A DNA stretch of 64,000 nt from Astragalus membranaceus (Eukaryota > Streptophyta > Magnoliopsida > Fabales > Fabaceae): the NCBI GenBank assembly GCA_039519185.1, contig CM076848.1, forward strand, positions 56,446,778 to 56,510,777, written 5' to 3'. The notes under the pieces are model-generated. The model ran no database searches. It worked only from the letters and a program-made list of their open reading frames with translations, and had not been told where the DNA came from. Positions within the stretch are counted from its first letter, which is position 1, and each line of letters starts with the position of its first letter. The position numbers and the translations under genes are program-made. Below are positions 9,619 through 20,492 of the stretch, one piece after another.

Positions 9619-10058
9619 ATACCAATGTATGTAGTCCGAACAGATGGCGAGGCCTGACCCGAGGACTCCCCTCGATACCTATTGGACACTGGAAAAAACA
9701 AATTTAAAAAAAAACACAAAAAACACAAATCGGATCTAGCTATATCCGATGCGAAATCGGATATAGTTAGATACGATGCAAAATCGGATATAGCTAGTTC
9801 CAACTTATTGTTGCTGCGTGTTCTGAGGAAGATCGGATTTATGTAGATCCGATGGTAAATCCGATGGCAAATCGGAAATAGCTCTCTCAAGGGTAAATCC
9901 GATTCTCTCAGTAAACTTTCTGGTCAAACGGATGCAAGTGAAAAATGGTAAATGTTTTGTAAATTTGTAAAAATTTTAAGGGTATTTTCGTCTTTTCGCA
10001 GAGTCTGTGGGAGTATATAGGGATATGATGGGGTAGAAAAAAAAACCCAGCAAGAAAT

Positions 10059-10547
10059 GAGGGGTTGTGTGATCAAAAAGGCCCAAATAATCATTTATAT
10101 CTATTTTACGGCCTGTTTCACGGAGAATACTCCTCGTAACACCTCTCTAACTCAATTTTTTTTTACAAATAAATAATACTTAAAATACTAATATTTTCTT
10201 TATAAAATTAAATAATCAATTAAAATACAACTATATTATAAATCAAATAATTAATTAATAATAATAATATATTGCCAATATAATATAAGAATATAATTAT
10301 AATAATTTTGTTAGTAGTGGCCGCTCGCCCCAACAATTTGATCAAGCTCCACTATAGTGTTTTTTGGTCAAAATTGTATGATTTCATTGATCAGTGGGCT
10401 AGGCCCTAACCATAACAATTAGAAGATAGGCCCAGCTAGTCCAAGTGTAAACAACAAGACACAACACGATTTTATACCCTCCCGTTACAAAGATGGCCTA
10501 ACAGTGAAAGACATAACACGAAAGGAAGCCGAACTCAATAAGACTTA
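10059..10547. other. AT-rich spacer without gene
   Basis: Homopolymer-rich and AATAAT-rich sequence (10140-10300), then mixed sequence with GGCCTA/TAGGCCC words. No coding, TIR or LTR feature could be supported. Confidence 0.35.
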
Positions 10548-11476
10548 CACTACAAGAAAATCGTGTATTATCAGCGAAAAAGATCTGTCGAAAACACACG
10601 AAATCCACCGGAAATGTCACACTACTGACGGATTTTGGCCGTCGGAAATTCACCGGTAAAACTCTCGTAGGTAATGTTTTCCGGCGGTAACATTACCTGC
10701 GGTTTTTTCAGATTTAAAAAAAATGTTAAAATTTTCGAATTTTTTAATTTAATATTTAATTTAGAAAGAAATAATTAGGAAAAAATGAGAATGAAGGAGA
10801 CTATGAGAAGAAATGATATATGAGAGAATGAGAAGGAATGGATGAATGAGAATGAAGAAATAAGAATGAATAAAAATGAAGGAGAGTATAAGAATAAATA
10901 ATATAGGAGAGAATAAGAATGAATAAGTTTTTTTGGTAGAAATAAGAATGAAGAAGTAAGAAGGAATAAGAATTAATGAGATTATGAGGAGAAATAATAT
11001 AGGAGAGAATGATAATGAAGAAGTAAGAAGAAATAATCATGAACGAATGAGAAGGAAGAAGAAAGAGGAAAATGTAGAAGAGAGTGAAGAAAGAAGAGTG
11101 TAGGAGAAAGTTTTATTTATAATATTTATATGCATTTTCGGACAGTTCCGGCGGATTTTTTTCCCTCGGTACCTTTCCGGCAGATTTAAAAAAATTAAAA
11201 TTAAAAATCCGCCGAAAATTTTACCGGCGGATTTTTAAAGTGCCGACAGATTTTTTTTAAAAAAAAAATTAAAAATTCGCCGGTAATTTTACCGGTGGAT
11301 TTTTAAAATATTTTTTGTTCTGCCGAAAATGTACCGAGGGAAAAAAATCCGCAGGAAAGCCTATTTTTTCCGCCATAGCTTTACCGACGGAAAAAATCTG
11401 TCGGAAATGCCAAATTTCCACCGAAAACGTACCGACGGAAAAAATTCCCCGGTAAATACGTGGTTTTCTTGTAGTG
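10548..11476. mobile_element. Small non-autonomous CACTA element
   Basis: Ends are CACTACAAGAAAA and TTTTCTTGTAGTG, a perfect 13-bp TIR. Subterminal words such as CCGACGGAAATTT and CCGGCGGATTTT occur in both orientations. Flanking triplets TTA and CTA match at 2 of 3 bases. The interior (about 10770-11100) is a purine-rich degenerate repeat of GAATGAGAAGAA units. There is no coding domain; frames at the right edge are subterminal repeat read-through. Confidence 0.82.
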
Positions 11477-12517
11477 CTAACCCGCAATTACAAATAATCC
11501 GGAACAACACACAAGTCACATGTGACAGTACAATATGTTGAGAGCAATAAATGTCAAAATAAATACAGACCCACAAATAGGAAGAGAGAGAAAGGCAAAC
11601 AACAACAGTGGAAACTGTACAACCCAACAGTGGACACAAAACATCAATCCACCTGAAACCGTACAACCCAACAGTGGAAACTGTCATTACGGGTGTGTCA
11701 ATGCAAACCGAACCCGTCCAACTAAGCAACAACGGTTCCTAATGGATTCAAATGGTCGGACTAGGATCTCAAGACTGCAACCATTGGCAACCGAACCCGA
11801 CCAAGTAACGTTGAGTGGTTAGTGTATTTAAGTACTATTTTTTTGAGGTTGTGTGCAAAAGTGGTTTCTTATAATGCAAAGTTAGGCTGGCAAAAAAAGT
11901 AGACTGCACATACGTTGCTTTTGGGAGAGAGAAAAGTAGACTACAAAAAGGTAGACTCAGTCTAATAGTAGCCTTTAATATTATTCTAATATTTTTAACA
12001 TGACCAAATTAACCACGTAATTTAAAGAGTAGCCTCTGCGTTTCCCAAAACAGAGGGCCCAAAACAACACTTAATTCAAAAAGTAACATGACACTATTTG
12101 CTCATCGTCCCTGTTAAAATACTCAGAGGAAGGAAAACCCAGAAGCAGCTGAGGGAGATGACCGGAGAAAAAAAAAACAGAGAAGTTCTGCTTGCTTTCT
12201 CGTTTTCTCCCAACCCGCCCTTCTCCGACCGACTAACCCGCATAACCCGTGAAACCGAATCCGTTGAAACCGAATGGAAGTTTGGGCGGAAGTGGGCCTT
12301 ATGATATCAACCATGGATTAGATCGGATGGACTGTTTTCGGCCCGAACTCGTCCATGTCCGACCGATGTCCACCCCTACTTCAAATTGAGGGGTAGGGAT
12401 TGTCTAACTTTAGGGCGAAACACCCCCCCTTTGAATCTATCTCTAATCTCTCCCCTTCAACTCATTCTCTTCATTTTTCATCTTTCTCTTCATCAAAAAA
12501 GCCAAAAGTTACAAAAG
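11477..12517. other. Spacer without recognisable gene
   Basis: It contains a short direct duplication (AACAGTGGAAACTGT and CAACCCAACAGTGG, about 11606-11690) and a GC-richer patch at 12140-12420. Small frames here match no known family. Confidence 0.35.
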
Positions 12518-13036
12518 TTAGGAAAAACTAAAGTTAGACAATCCATTTTCCAAATTGAGAGTGTTCAAGTCTGAGATCCAAAACCCGAGCAACAAAAGAA
12601 CAATCACCATCCCTTCATCTCTCCAAGTGCATGCAATCACAAGTAATAACCAAACGAAGAACGGAAGGAGGGTTTGCAACCAAGGACCCAGAAGACGATC
12701 GTCGTTAGCCAAGGCAGCATTGGTGTGTGTAACTTCATTATCTAGCAACCCAGGTTACACCATTCTTGTCAAAAGACCATTCTTGTCAAAAGACCTGATA
12801 TGATTAATGTACTCAATTATACCTCTGATTTCCTTTCTCTATTGGTTTCCTCTGCAGGCTTCAACTAGGATCTGGTTGTCAACTTCAAGAATCATCCACT
12901 GTAGGTGAAGATTACAACCAAGGGAGGCAGCTTCGCGGAGACCTGGCGTTTCGACAACGAGAGGAGAGGGGGCATAGATGAGTTTGAAGGAGGCAGTTAA
13001 AACGGCACCAATCTCATCTCTGCAAACTAACCCCAC
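12518..13036 (-). pseudogene. LINE-type RNase H domain relic
   Basis: Two adjacent minus-strand frames (13036-12839 and 12748-12518) together match the RNase H (RVT_3-type) domain at the end of plant LINE polyproteins or their nuclear relatives. The first reads GLVCRDEIGAVLTASFK, PSPLVVETPGLREAASLG and WMILEVDNQILVEAC. The second continues NEVTHTNAALANDDRLLGPW. A frameshift or stop near 12750-12838 separates them. The RT part is absent upstream (13037 onward), where a hAT element begins at 13090. It is probably a 5'-truncated or eroded LINE copy. The small hydrophobic tail after 12660 is read-through into the 3' untranslated part. Confidence 0.65.
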
Positions 13037-13089
13037 AAACCATATTATTGTTTGACATGTTAAACATTGGTGGGTCCTTATATCTCATC

Positions 13090-14235
13090 CAATGTTTTAA
13101 AACTCGAACCGGTGACCGACTCGGTGAAGGTACCGGGTCACTGGGTCAAGGGTCGGACCGAAGGGTCGACAGTTGAACCGCATGACTAAAATCGGGACCG
13201 GATGACTCGGACCCGGTTTCTATTTCGCGAATTTTCTAGACCCATATAGTATAAATTTAGTACCTGTAAAACTTAATTTCCTAAAATTAAACATCCTACC
13301 TAGAAAAGTCTAACAAAAATTCATCACAAATTGAATATCCCACGTTGCTATCAAATTACATATAATTCATAGAACAATTATCCAAATCCATTAATAAAAA
13401 TATGACTATCTAACCAAATTTAATAATCTATAACTGTAAATTTCATACCCAAATAAATGTCTAAATTCATCTAGATAATACAATATCATAAAAGTGTATT
13501 TTAATATCCATATAAAAAAACTCTAATTACAATTATATTGAGATATGATAAAGAGATGTATACAAAATTACAAATTGTATTCTATGCAGAGAATTACTAA
13601 ATCCGGGGAGTAGCGCAAAAGTAGACGTTAAATTAAAAGGTTTTTATCACCGTAACAATTCTTGGAACTAACAAAAATTTAAAAGCGCAGGCCTGCTGCG
13701 TTAACTAGCGTGTAGAATTAAACAAAATAAAGTGATTTTTTTGGGTAACATAAAACAATAATAATAATCGTTGGACTGTTTGGGGAACGTGACAATTACT
13801 AGTAGTATAGGTTAACTCTCGATTCACTCTTTCTCAGTTCTCAATGTTTCTTCTTCCCAACCATTTTTTTCTCTTTTTTGTTTGAGTCACTCCTCTCAAT
13901 TCGAACGTTCTCTTCAACTTCTCAGTCCTGATGATTCTTCTCTTCTCAGTTAACGAGTGTGCCGAAGTTCAGGTTGTTAACACCATCAGGTCCAATACAG
14001 TTTGTACTTTTCTGGGCTTAAACGACATCTTCTCCCTTTTTTATTTTTTTCTGCATGACTCGGCCGGTTTACATATAACCCCGAGTTACCGGTTTTTCGA
14101 AAAACCGCCGAGTTATAACGAGTCACAGCGAGTCAACTGCAAGTCCGATCTGAAGCGGCGCTCGAACCGACTATGTGTCCGGTTCCCGGTTCACCCGGTC
14201 CAACCGGCCGGTCCGAGCCGAGTTTTAAAACACTG
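13090..14235. mobile_element. Non-autonomous hAT-type element, 8-bp TSD
   Basis: Ends are CAATGTTTTAAAACTCG and CGAGTTTTAAAACACTG, near-perfect inverted repeats. They extend into GC-rich arms with ACCGGGTCACTGG and CCGGTTCACCCGG words. The flanks are an exact 8-bp duplication ATCTCATC (13082-13089 and 14236-14243), as expected for the hAT superfamily. The interior is AT-rich without a transposase. A plus-strand frame at 13931-14236 ends in the right arm and is not credible as a gene. Confidence 0.87.
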
Positions 14236-14401
14236 ATCTCATCTCATCCATATGTTTCAAAATTTGTTATCCATTACTTTTTTTGACGAACCTTCCCCTA
14301 TTTTCTTGGTGGGTTCTCATCAATATCAAAACATTTCAATAAAATCCCAGCTATTACAAGCGGCGCCGCACGATAATGGTAAATTCTTTTTTATTTGATA
14401 T

Positions 14402-14745
14402 TGTTACGGATTGGGCCTTTATCGCTAAGGCCCAACACCAAATGCAGATCCATCAACCAATGGTGGAGATCGCAGCGCAAGATCGGACGGTCTTGATCCA
14501 TCAGGTCAAACACCACCAAACTCTATAAATAAGCATTGAATGCTTCATTAAAGGTACACACTCTTTCCTACTCTTTACCTCTAATCAGTTCCCTAGCTGA
14601 CTTGAGCGTCGGAGCGTCCCCGCAGGTACCACCTGCCCCGGATCGGAAGCGGAGCTCGGTTGATCAAGACCAACCCCTACAAACTATCTCGGATCGGACC
14701 TTGTATCTAAGATCGGATACAGGTCCAAAGATACGGTATAGAACA
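14402..14745 (+). repeat. 5' LTR of the gag-only element
   Basis: 344 bp, TG...CA, with a TATA box TATAAATA at 14524-14531. It matches the 3' LTR except for scattered changes and a small indel after AAGCATT. Confidence 0.88.
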
Positions 14746-15461
14746 TTGTGTGACCACAGTGGGATGATCTTGTACTCTAGTTCCTCTCCCATCTCCTTGA
14801 TTGACGATGGCTCCGACCTTACGTCATAGGACTATCCTGAAAGTCGCTGAAGGACCGGTCCTGCAGCAGGTGACTCCGAAAGGAGTGGCGATCACCTTAC
14901 CACTTAGCCTGGTGCATGCTCGAAGCTCGGCTACAACTATGGTTCATGGGAGCCCAGCTCGGAACCGAATTCCACCTCCCCCTCCGACCGTCCAGGTATC
15001 GGTTGATGCTGTTCAAAAAGCTCGTCCTGTTCCTAAATCGGCAAGCCGAGGCCGACCAGCAGGAAAGCCAACACTACACCCAGTTAGAAGCTCAGATTGC
15101 TGAGATCCGGGCTCGTAACATCCCGGATCGAAGTTCCTCTCTGCGCAACTCTTCAAGTGGAACGACTCATGGCCGCGTCTGCCACCGATCTCCGGCTTGG
15201 AGGAGATACCATCACCGCACTCCACCTCGGTGTAGAGGAGGGCGAGGATCAGAGACTCCCCCAAGTCGGAACCCCTGATGATTCCTATAGTCCTGAGGGT
15301 TCCCCTCGGCCTAGCTCGTTCCTGTTTTCCTGTTTTGCAAGTATGGCTACCGACAGTCTCCACCCCTTGAGAGGTCGGCAAAGCGTAAAGGACCTTTCAC
15401 AGCTAAAATCGACTACTTCCCGGTGCCAAAGCACCTCGAGAAGCCCCCTTAAGGTCTAAAA

Positions 15462-15896
15462 ATGCACGATGGGGCTGGCGATCCGGATCGCCATCTCGAC
15501 TACTTTGACACGATTATGCAATACCGTAACGTTCCAGAGGAGATAAAGTGCCGAACTTTTCCCCTCACTCTAGAGAAGGCGGCTCTAGACTGGTTCAGGG
15601 CTCTTAAGCCAAATACAATCTCCTCTTGGGATCAGTTAGCCAAGCTCTTTTCTGCACACTTCGCCCACTCGAAGATGAAGCCTAAATCTCGGAAGATATT
15701 GCAGGCAATTCAGCAAGGAGAAAATGAGTCCCTCCGAGACTACATAGAGAGATTCAATAGAGAAGCTGCTGAAGTCCGGAACCTCGACGACTCCTTCCGT
15801 CTTTACTTCATGGAGGCTGGCCTTAGTGAAGAAAGTCTATTTCAGATAGACGTCGGGGTCAACCAAGTCGAGTCGCTTGCCGAGTTCCTCCAGTGA
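15462..15896 (+). pseudogene. Retrotransposon gag domain protein, broken at both ends
   Basis: 144-codon frame with a Retrotrans_gag domain (DPDRHLDYFDTIMQYRN, TFPLTLEKAALDWFRALKP, WDQLAKLFSAHF, then a QGENESLRDYIERFNREA segment), the capsid-forming part of Ty3/gypsy gag. In the same frame upstream, the conserved lead-in DYFPVPKHLEKPP is cut by a TAA at 15450-15452. Downstream a TGA at 15894-15896 follows EFLQ, but the family-like reading (SQKYIDHEEGIN) goes on. Both ends therefore carry nonsense changes. The N-terminal gag region (14801-15440) is spread over several frames. It probably cannot make full-length Gag now. Confidence 0.82.
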
Positions 15897-16466
15897 TCTC
15901 AGAAGTATATCGATCATGAAGAAGGGATTAACTCAGGAAGGTCACGTTTCACCTAGGTCTCGGAATGAGCCTACGGGCATGATGTAATCTGACTTTGTAA
16001 ATGTTCAACCATCTAATATATATGGATCGGCTACGATTTTCCTCACACTGATTGCTTAAGTAAAAGTGAGTTCCAAAGTTGGATGGAAGGATTTGGGATC
16101 GGTCGAACGATCGCCTTAAAGTTTCACGCTAAGACCGAAACTCCACCTAGGATCTGAACTCTTGATGATTCCTACTGATCCGAGGGTTCCCCTCGGCCCT
16201 GCCCGTCTCTGGCTTCCTCTTCTCCGAGGCGACGTTCCAGAAACCGGGAAAAATCCCTGAGGCAGGAACGTCGGCGCTTTCGCTCACAGAGATCCTCCGA
16301 CTTTAAACTGACACCTCGAGTCACTCAGGTGGTCACATTTTAAATGGCCGAGGTTGCCATTACCCTGAAGGGCGAGTTCGATCTGGGCCGAGTCCTGGTA
16401 AACTTCCCTGAAGGCGACTTTAAATTGACACCTCGAGTCCCTCAGGTGGTCACGTTTTTAACATTG

Positions 16467-16745
16467 CCGAGGCTGGTGGCAGACACCCTCGTTGGTATAA
16501 ACCCGGTATCGAAGATCTTTGGCAAGACCCGTATCTCGGGCACTCCGAGGCTGGTGGTAGACACCCTCGCTGGTATAAACCCGGCCTCGAAGATCTTTGA
16601 CAAGACCCGTATCTCGGGCGCTCCGAGGCTAGTGGTAGACACCCTCGCTGGTATAAACCCGGCCTCGAAGATCTTTGACAAGACCCGTATCTCGGGCACT
16701 CTGAGGCTGGGGGCAGACCCCTTTGTAGCTAGAAGCCCGGCCTTG
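16467..16745 (+). repeat. 78-bp in-frame tandem repeat near the 3' LTR
   Basis: Unit starts at 16467, 16545, 16623 and (partial) 16701, an exact 78-bp period. Each unit carries GAGGCTGGTGGTAGACACC and GACCCGTATCTCGGGC. The repeat is open on both strands (26 codons per unit; plus-strand core DTLAGINPASKIFDKTRISG). Coding use is uncertain. Confidence 0.88.
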
Positions 16746-16851
16746 AAGAAGGTCGCCACGAAGGTCCGACCTCAAATTCAAAAACTCTCACGAAGTCCAG
16801 ATAAGGCATCAAGTCTAGCTCGCCCCAAGACGACCCGACTTGGGGGGCAAC

Positions 16852-17198
16852 TATTACGGATTGGGCCTTTATCGCTAAGGCCCAACACCAAATGCATATC
16901 CATCAACCAATGGTGGAGATCGCAGCGCAAGATCGGACGGTCTTGATCCATCAGGTCAAACACCACCAAACTCTATAAATAAGCATTAATCAATGCTTCA
17001 TTAAAGGTACACACTCTTTCCTACTCTTTACCTCTAATCAGTTCCCTAGCTGACTTGAGCGTCGGAGTGTCCCCGCAGGTACCACCTGCCCCGGATCGGA
17101 AGCGGAGCTCGGTTGATCAAAACCAACCCCTACCAACTATCTCGGATCAGGCCTTGTATCTAAGATCGGATACAGGTCCAGAGATACGGTACAGAACA
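16852..17198 (+). repeat. 3' LTR of the gag-only element
   Basis: 347 bp ending ACAGAACA. The first dinucleotide is TA instead of TG. The TATAAATA box is conserved. Confidence 0.88.
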
Positions 17199-17401
17199 GA
17201 TATCAACCAGGTATTCTCTGTGCGCAACTGTAGAGACCAATCCCTCGAGCCGGGTAGGACCACAACGGGTGACAAAGCTCTCCTAAAGAGATTTAATACT
17301 GATGCATGTCCAATGCTGAATTCGAGCCCACAACTTTAGTTAAGCTGGAAGAGACCCTACCATCTCATCCAATGGCTTTTGGGTATAATGGTAAATTCTT
17401 T

Positions 17402-18090
17402 GGTCGGTACGGTTATTTGCAAAATATTTTAATCAATTGTTAGATAATCTTATTTAATTGTTCAATTTATTGAAATTAGGTTACACAGAAGGTCTACACA
17501 ATGGATAAACCTTCTTCTTGTTATTGGGTTTAATTTATCTTTTCTTTTGCATTTTCTCCTTCTGAAAACACCTTTCATTTTTCTTTTTCTTTTTACCAGC
17601 AACATGCCTACTACATATACTAGATTTTTAAGAAAATGTTTTGCTCCAAAAAAAGAGCTGTCAAAAAGTGTATGATAAAAGCACCGAGAATTACATTCAT
17701 AGAACTATCCCTGTACGTTTCGTATTTAAAAATTATATAAGAATTTCTTATATGTTTTTTAAAACTTTAGATACTTTTTGCAACAATTTATACAAAGAAC
17801 ATTTTTTATTCAAAAAGTACAATTATAAGCTAGGAGCATATATTATATTATTTTCATCTAACAATATTTTGAATGACCGGTAGCTTTTCCAACAGCATCT
17901 ATAGTCGACAGGGATTAAGATTTTTTAAAGTCAAGTTCTCACATTATTCACCTAGGTTCCCTTGCATTTAGGTTAAAAGGTGACGAGAGAGAATGTGGAG
18001 AAGAAATTGGTGAGTTAATAAAAGACCTAGATATCCTTCAACTTAACCTAATTACAAGTGAATGCAGGTGAATGTAGAGAATTGTGGTGA
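17402..18090. other. AT-rich spacer without gene
   Basis: T-rich, then mixed sequence. A plus-strand frame at 17641-17883 is Lys/Asn/Phe-rich and matches no family. No supported feature. Confidence 0.35.
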
Positions 18091-18303
18091 GGATTATCTA
18101 AATAGAGTTGGCACCGATAAAAGTCTTTGCAAATGGTCTAACATGTATGCAAGCAAAAGCTACTATAAAAGCCTTTGCAATTGGTCTAACATGCTTTGCA
18201 TACATATGTTAGACCAATAAAGGCTTTCAAAAACTTTAATTAACTCATTACACCGTGAATCGATTAACAAATATATTAGGTGCCAACTCTATTTAGATAA
18301 TCC
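18091..18303. mobile_element. 213-bp MITE with perfect 25-bp TIRs
   Basis: GGATTATCTAAATAGAGTTG plus GCACC (18091-18115) is repeated as an exact inverted copy at 18279-18303. Inside is a second inverted pair around GGTCTAACATG and CATATGTTAGACC, so the whole unit can fold. Flanking TGA on both sides (18088-18090 and 18304-18306) may be a 3-bp TSD. Superfamily not assigned. Confidence 0.78.
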
Positions 18304-18306
18304 TGA

Positions 18307-20060
18307 CTCTAGAATGAAACATATGGTCGACTATGAAATAAAATGGTTTTCACTTTTTAGGTATGCATAAAGGACATTGAAAAAAAATCAGGCTTATTAA
18401 GTCTATAGATTAATTGAACGATGATGGAGAGGCAAGTTTTATTGTCTAGAATGTGGTTTACAAAGAAGTTTTTCAAAAAAATTAATTTCCAGCATTTTGA
18501 TTGATTAATTGTACAATTCTTGTTGCAATTATTTATGCATAGTGAATACAATAGTTTTGTTTTTTATTCATAATTTCTTAACATTAAATAACAATTTGAT
18601 TGGTCATATATATCTCAATTGATATGTCATTTATGGGCACACGTGCGTAGTGTATGAGTAAAAAACGCTAGTATTAACTATATATGTGACATCTATCACA
18701 ATTTAGTTGATAGGAAGATTGTGGGTTGCACACACATATATATGTTAGATGTGTAGGGCATGCAAGATGGAGACTTCATTCGTGCTGAAATAGATCATTT
18801 GAACACGAAAGATCCTCTTGAATGTAATAAGGAACTACTTTATGAGTCAAATGGCCTCCTATCAACTATATTTGTGAGAAAGCCATGCATAAACCTTACA
18901 TTATTAACATGGTTGATTTGATTCAGGTATTGTATAAGATTTTACAAGGTATTTTTAACTTCGCTCGTTGTAGAATTTTATGGTGTGACAATATGTCTAA
19001 CAACTTGGTTTTTTTCCACCAATTTCGAGTAAGTTCCAATTTGTTCCCAATCTAACGGAAGAGACTAAGCAAATTCTAAAGGATATGGAGTGGCGGATAC
19101 ATATTTTTTTTGGGTGGGGCAATAAAATAGTCGATAAAATTTTTACAAAAAAAATATTGTTAAGTTATACGGAATAAATTAGCTTATGATAAAAAAACTC
19201 CAAATATGATATATTTTGTGATAATGTGTATATTTTTAGATGAGCAATAAAATTAGAAGAATAAAAATGTAAAACTAGTACCAATTTACTCTCTCTTTTA
19301 TATCCTATAACTTGTTGTCTTTATTTTGTTATAAAAACTATTTTATGGGGGATCAAAGACTTATATGTCCGAGGTTGATTCGTCGCAGCGGAAGAAATAC
19401 TGTTTATGGACACCCGGTTGCCGGGTTCAATCCTCACCGGGTGTCGAACCTTGGTTTTTCCATTTGTGTGTGTGTTAGGTCCTGGCACTTGCTAGTCCGA
19501 CCATCAGACCAAAAAAAACTTATATTTTCATGGGGAAAAACAAATTTATTAAGTATATTAAGTGTAAAAAAGTTAGTTTGTAGGGGCAATTACCCCCATT
19601 ACACATGCAACCATCATTGATAGCACGAGTGCTAAGGGTGAATTTGTTTAAGGTGAAAGAGGGTAGAGAGAGTAAGAAAAGAGAGTCATCTTCTCATGTT
19701 TGGTTGATGGGAGAAATGGGAAAGAGAGAGAGAGCGAGAGAGAGAGAGAGATGGATGATTGTTTTGGTGTTTTTTGCAATCTCTCCAATTGAGGGAAGAA
19801 AGTGAGGAGAAATGGCTCAATAATTAAGCTTTTACCATTTTACCCCTATTTTATCACCTCAATTTCCTATTTCTTTTTATTATTTAATTAAATTAAATAA
19901 ATAAAATAAATATTTAACTAATTAAATTAAATGATTAAAATAATTATTTAGCTAATTAAAATAAATATTTACCGAATTTAATTAAATAACTAAAATAACT
20001 ATTAAGTTAATTAAATTAAAAAATTAAATCAAACACATAGGGGTGTCATTGTCCTTTCAA
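18307..20060. other. Spacer with a SINE-like B-box and a GA microsatellite
   Basis: Mostly AT-rich. GGTTGCCGGGTTCAATCCTC near 19420-19440 resembles the B-box end of a tRNA-derived SINE head. GAGAGAGAGCGAGAGAGAGA at 19723-19750 is a short microsatellite. Plus-strand frames at 19312-19805 are not recognised. Confidence 0.35.
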
Positions 20061-20455
20061 AACTAGCATTCTTTCTCTCTTCTCTATTTCGCTCCAACCA
20101 AACTAAGAGACACAACTCTCTCTCCCATGTTTCTCTTCTATTTCCCTTAAACCAAACAACACTCCTAATCTACTCTATTTCTCACATCTTTCTCTCTTCC
20201 CTCTTTCTCTTCTAATCCAAACACACACTAAAGGGTGGCAATTTAAGCATGATTTAAAACTAGTATTATTTCTCTCTTCTATCTTTCGCTCCAACCAAAC
20301 CAAATGACACAACTCTCTCTCCGCTATTTCTCTTCTCTTTCCCTTAAAACAAACAACACATCTAATCTACTCTATTTCTCACATCTTTCTCTCTTCCCTC
20401 GCCTTCTCTCTTTCTCCCTTCCCTCTTTCTTTTCTAATCCAAACACACCCTTATG
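20061..20455. repeat. About 205-bp direct tandem duplication, pyrimidine-rich
   Basis: Two successive copies (about 20061-20232 and 20266-20455) share AAAACTAG, TTTCGCTCCAACCAAAC, ACACAACTCTCTCTCC, TCTAATCTACTCTATTTCTC and TAATCCAAACACAC in the same order. They differ by several substitutions and a short extra block in the second copy, so the duplication is not recent. Confidence 0.7.
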
Positions 20456-20492
20456 CATATATACATGTGGGTGTGATTTTGTCTACAAAAAC

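Larger units (their letters stand above)
5797..10048. mobile_element. MULE-like element interrupted by a CACTA element
   Basis: The ends form an inverted repeat of about 70 bp: GGGTTTTTTTTTG plus a TACCCCCATCAT block on the left, and its complement closing in AAAAAACCC at 10048. Flanking 9-mers CCAAGAAAG (5788-5796) and GCAAGAAAT (10050-10058) agree at 7 of 9 positions and lie one base off on the right. This is an imperfect TSD-like pair consistent with Mutator insertion. Just inside the ends are many AATCCGAT/CGGATATACC words in both orientations. It holds a short MuDR-type N-terminal domain gene on the plus strand (8895-9308) and a proline-rich frame on the minus strand (9412-9618), so it looks like a deletion derivative. 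Confidence 0.65.
14402..17198 (+). mobile_element. Gag-only LTR retrotransposon (TR-GAG type, Ty3/gypsy-like)
   Basis: LTRs at 14402-14745 and 16852-17198 are nearly identical. The 5' LTR starts TGTTACGGATTGG and ends GAACA; the 3' LTR start has mutated to TATTACGG. A purine-rich run (TTGGGGGGCAAC) precedes the 3' LTR, and the element is bounded by the 5-bp TSD GATAT (14397-14401 and 17199-17203). Only 2.1 kb lies between the LTRs. It encodes a gag domain and a tandem repeat, with no protease, RT or integrase. This is the structure described for TR-GAG elements, which depend on enzymes supplied in trans. Confidence 0.88.
14390..17384 (-). mobile_element. SINE, split by a gag-only LTR element
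   Basis: On the minus strand the SINE starts at 17384 (CCATTGGATGAGATGG). It has a B-box-like GGGCTCGAATTCAG and ends in a short A-rich tail at 14390. A 17-bp TSD, ATAATGGTAAATTCTTT, flanks the whole unit (14373-14389 and 17385-17401). The LTR element 14402-17198 with its own GATAT duplication lies near the SINE 3' end. Removing it leaves a SINE of about 190 bp. The copy at 38527-38720 is the same family, which confirms the assignment. Confidence 0.82.

Noticed and set aside
16442..16759. Minus-strand 105-codon repeat protein in the TR-GAG element
   Set aside because: It is the other strand of the 78-bp tandem repeat and runs against the gag direction.
18091..18303. microRNA precursor
   Set aside because: The fold is explained by MITE TIRs; no conserved mature miRNA sequence was recognised.
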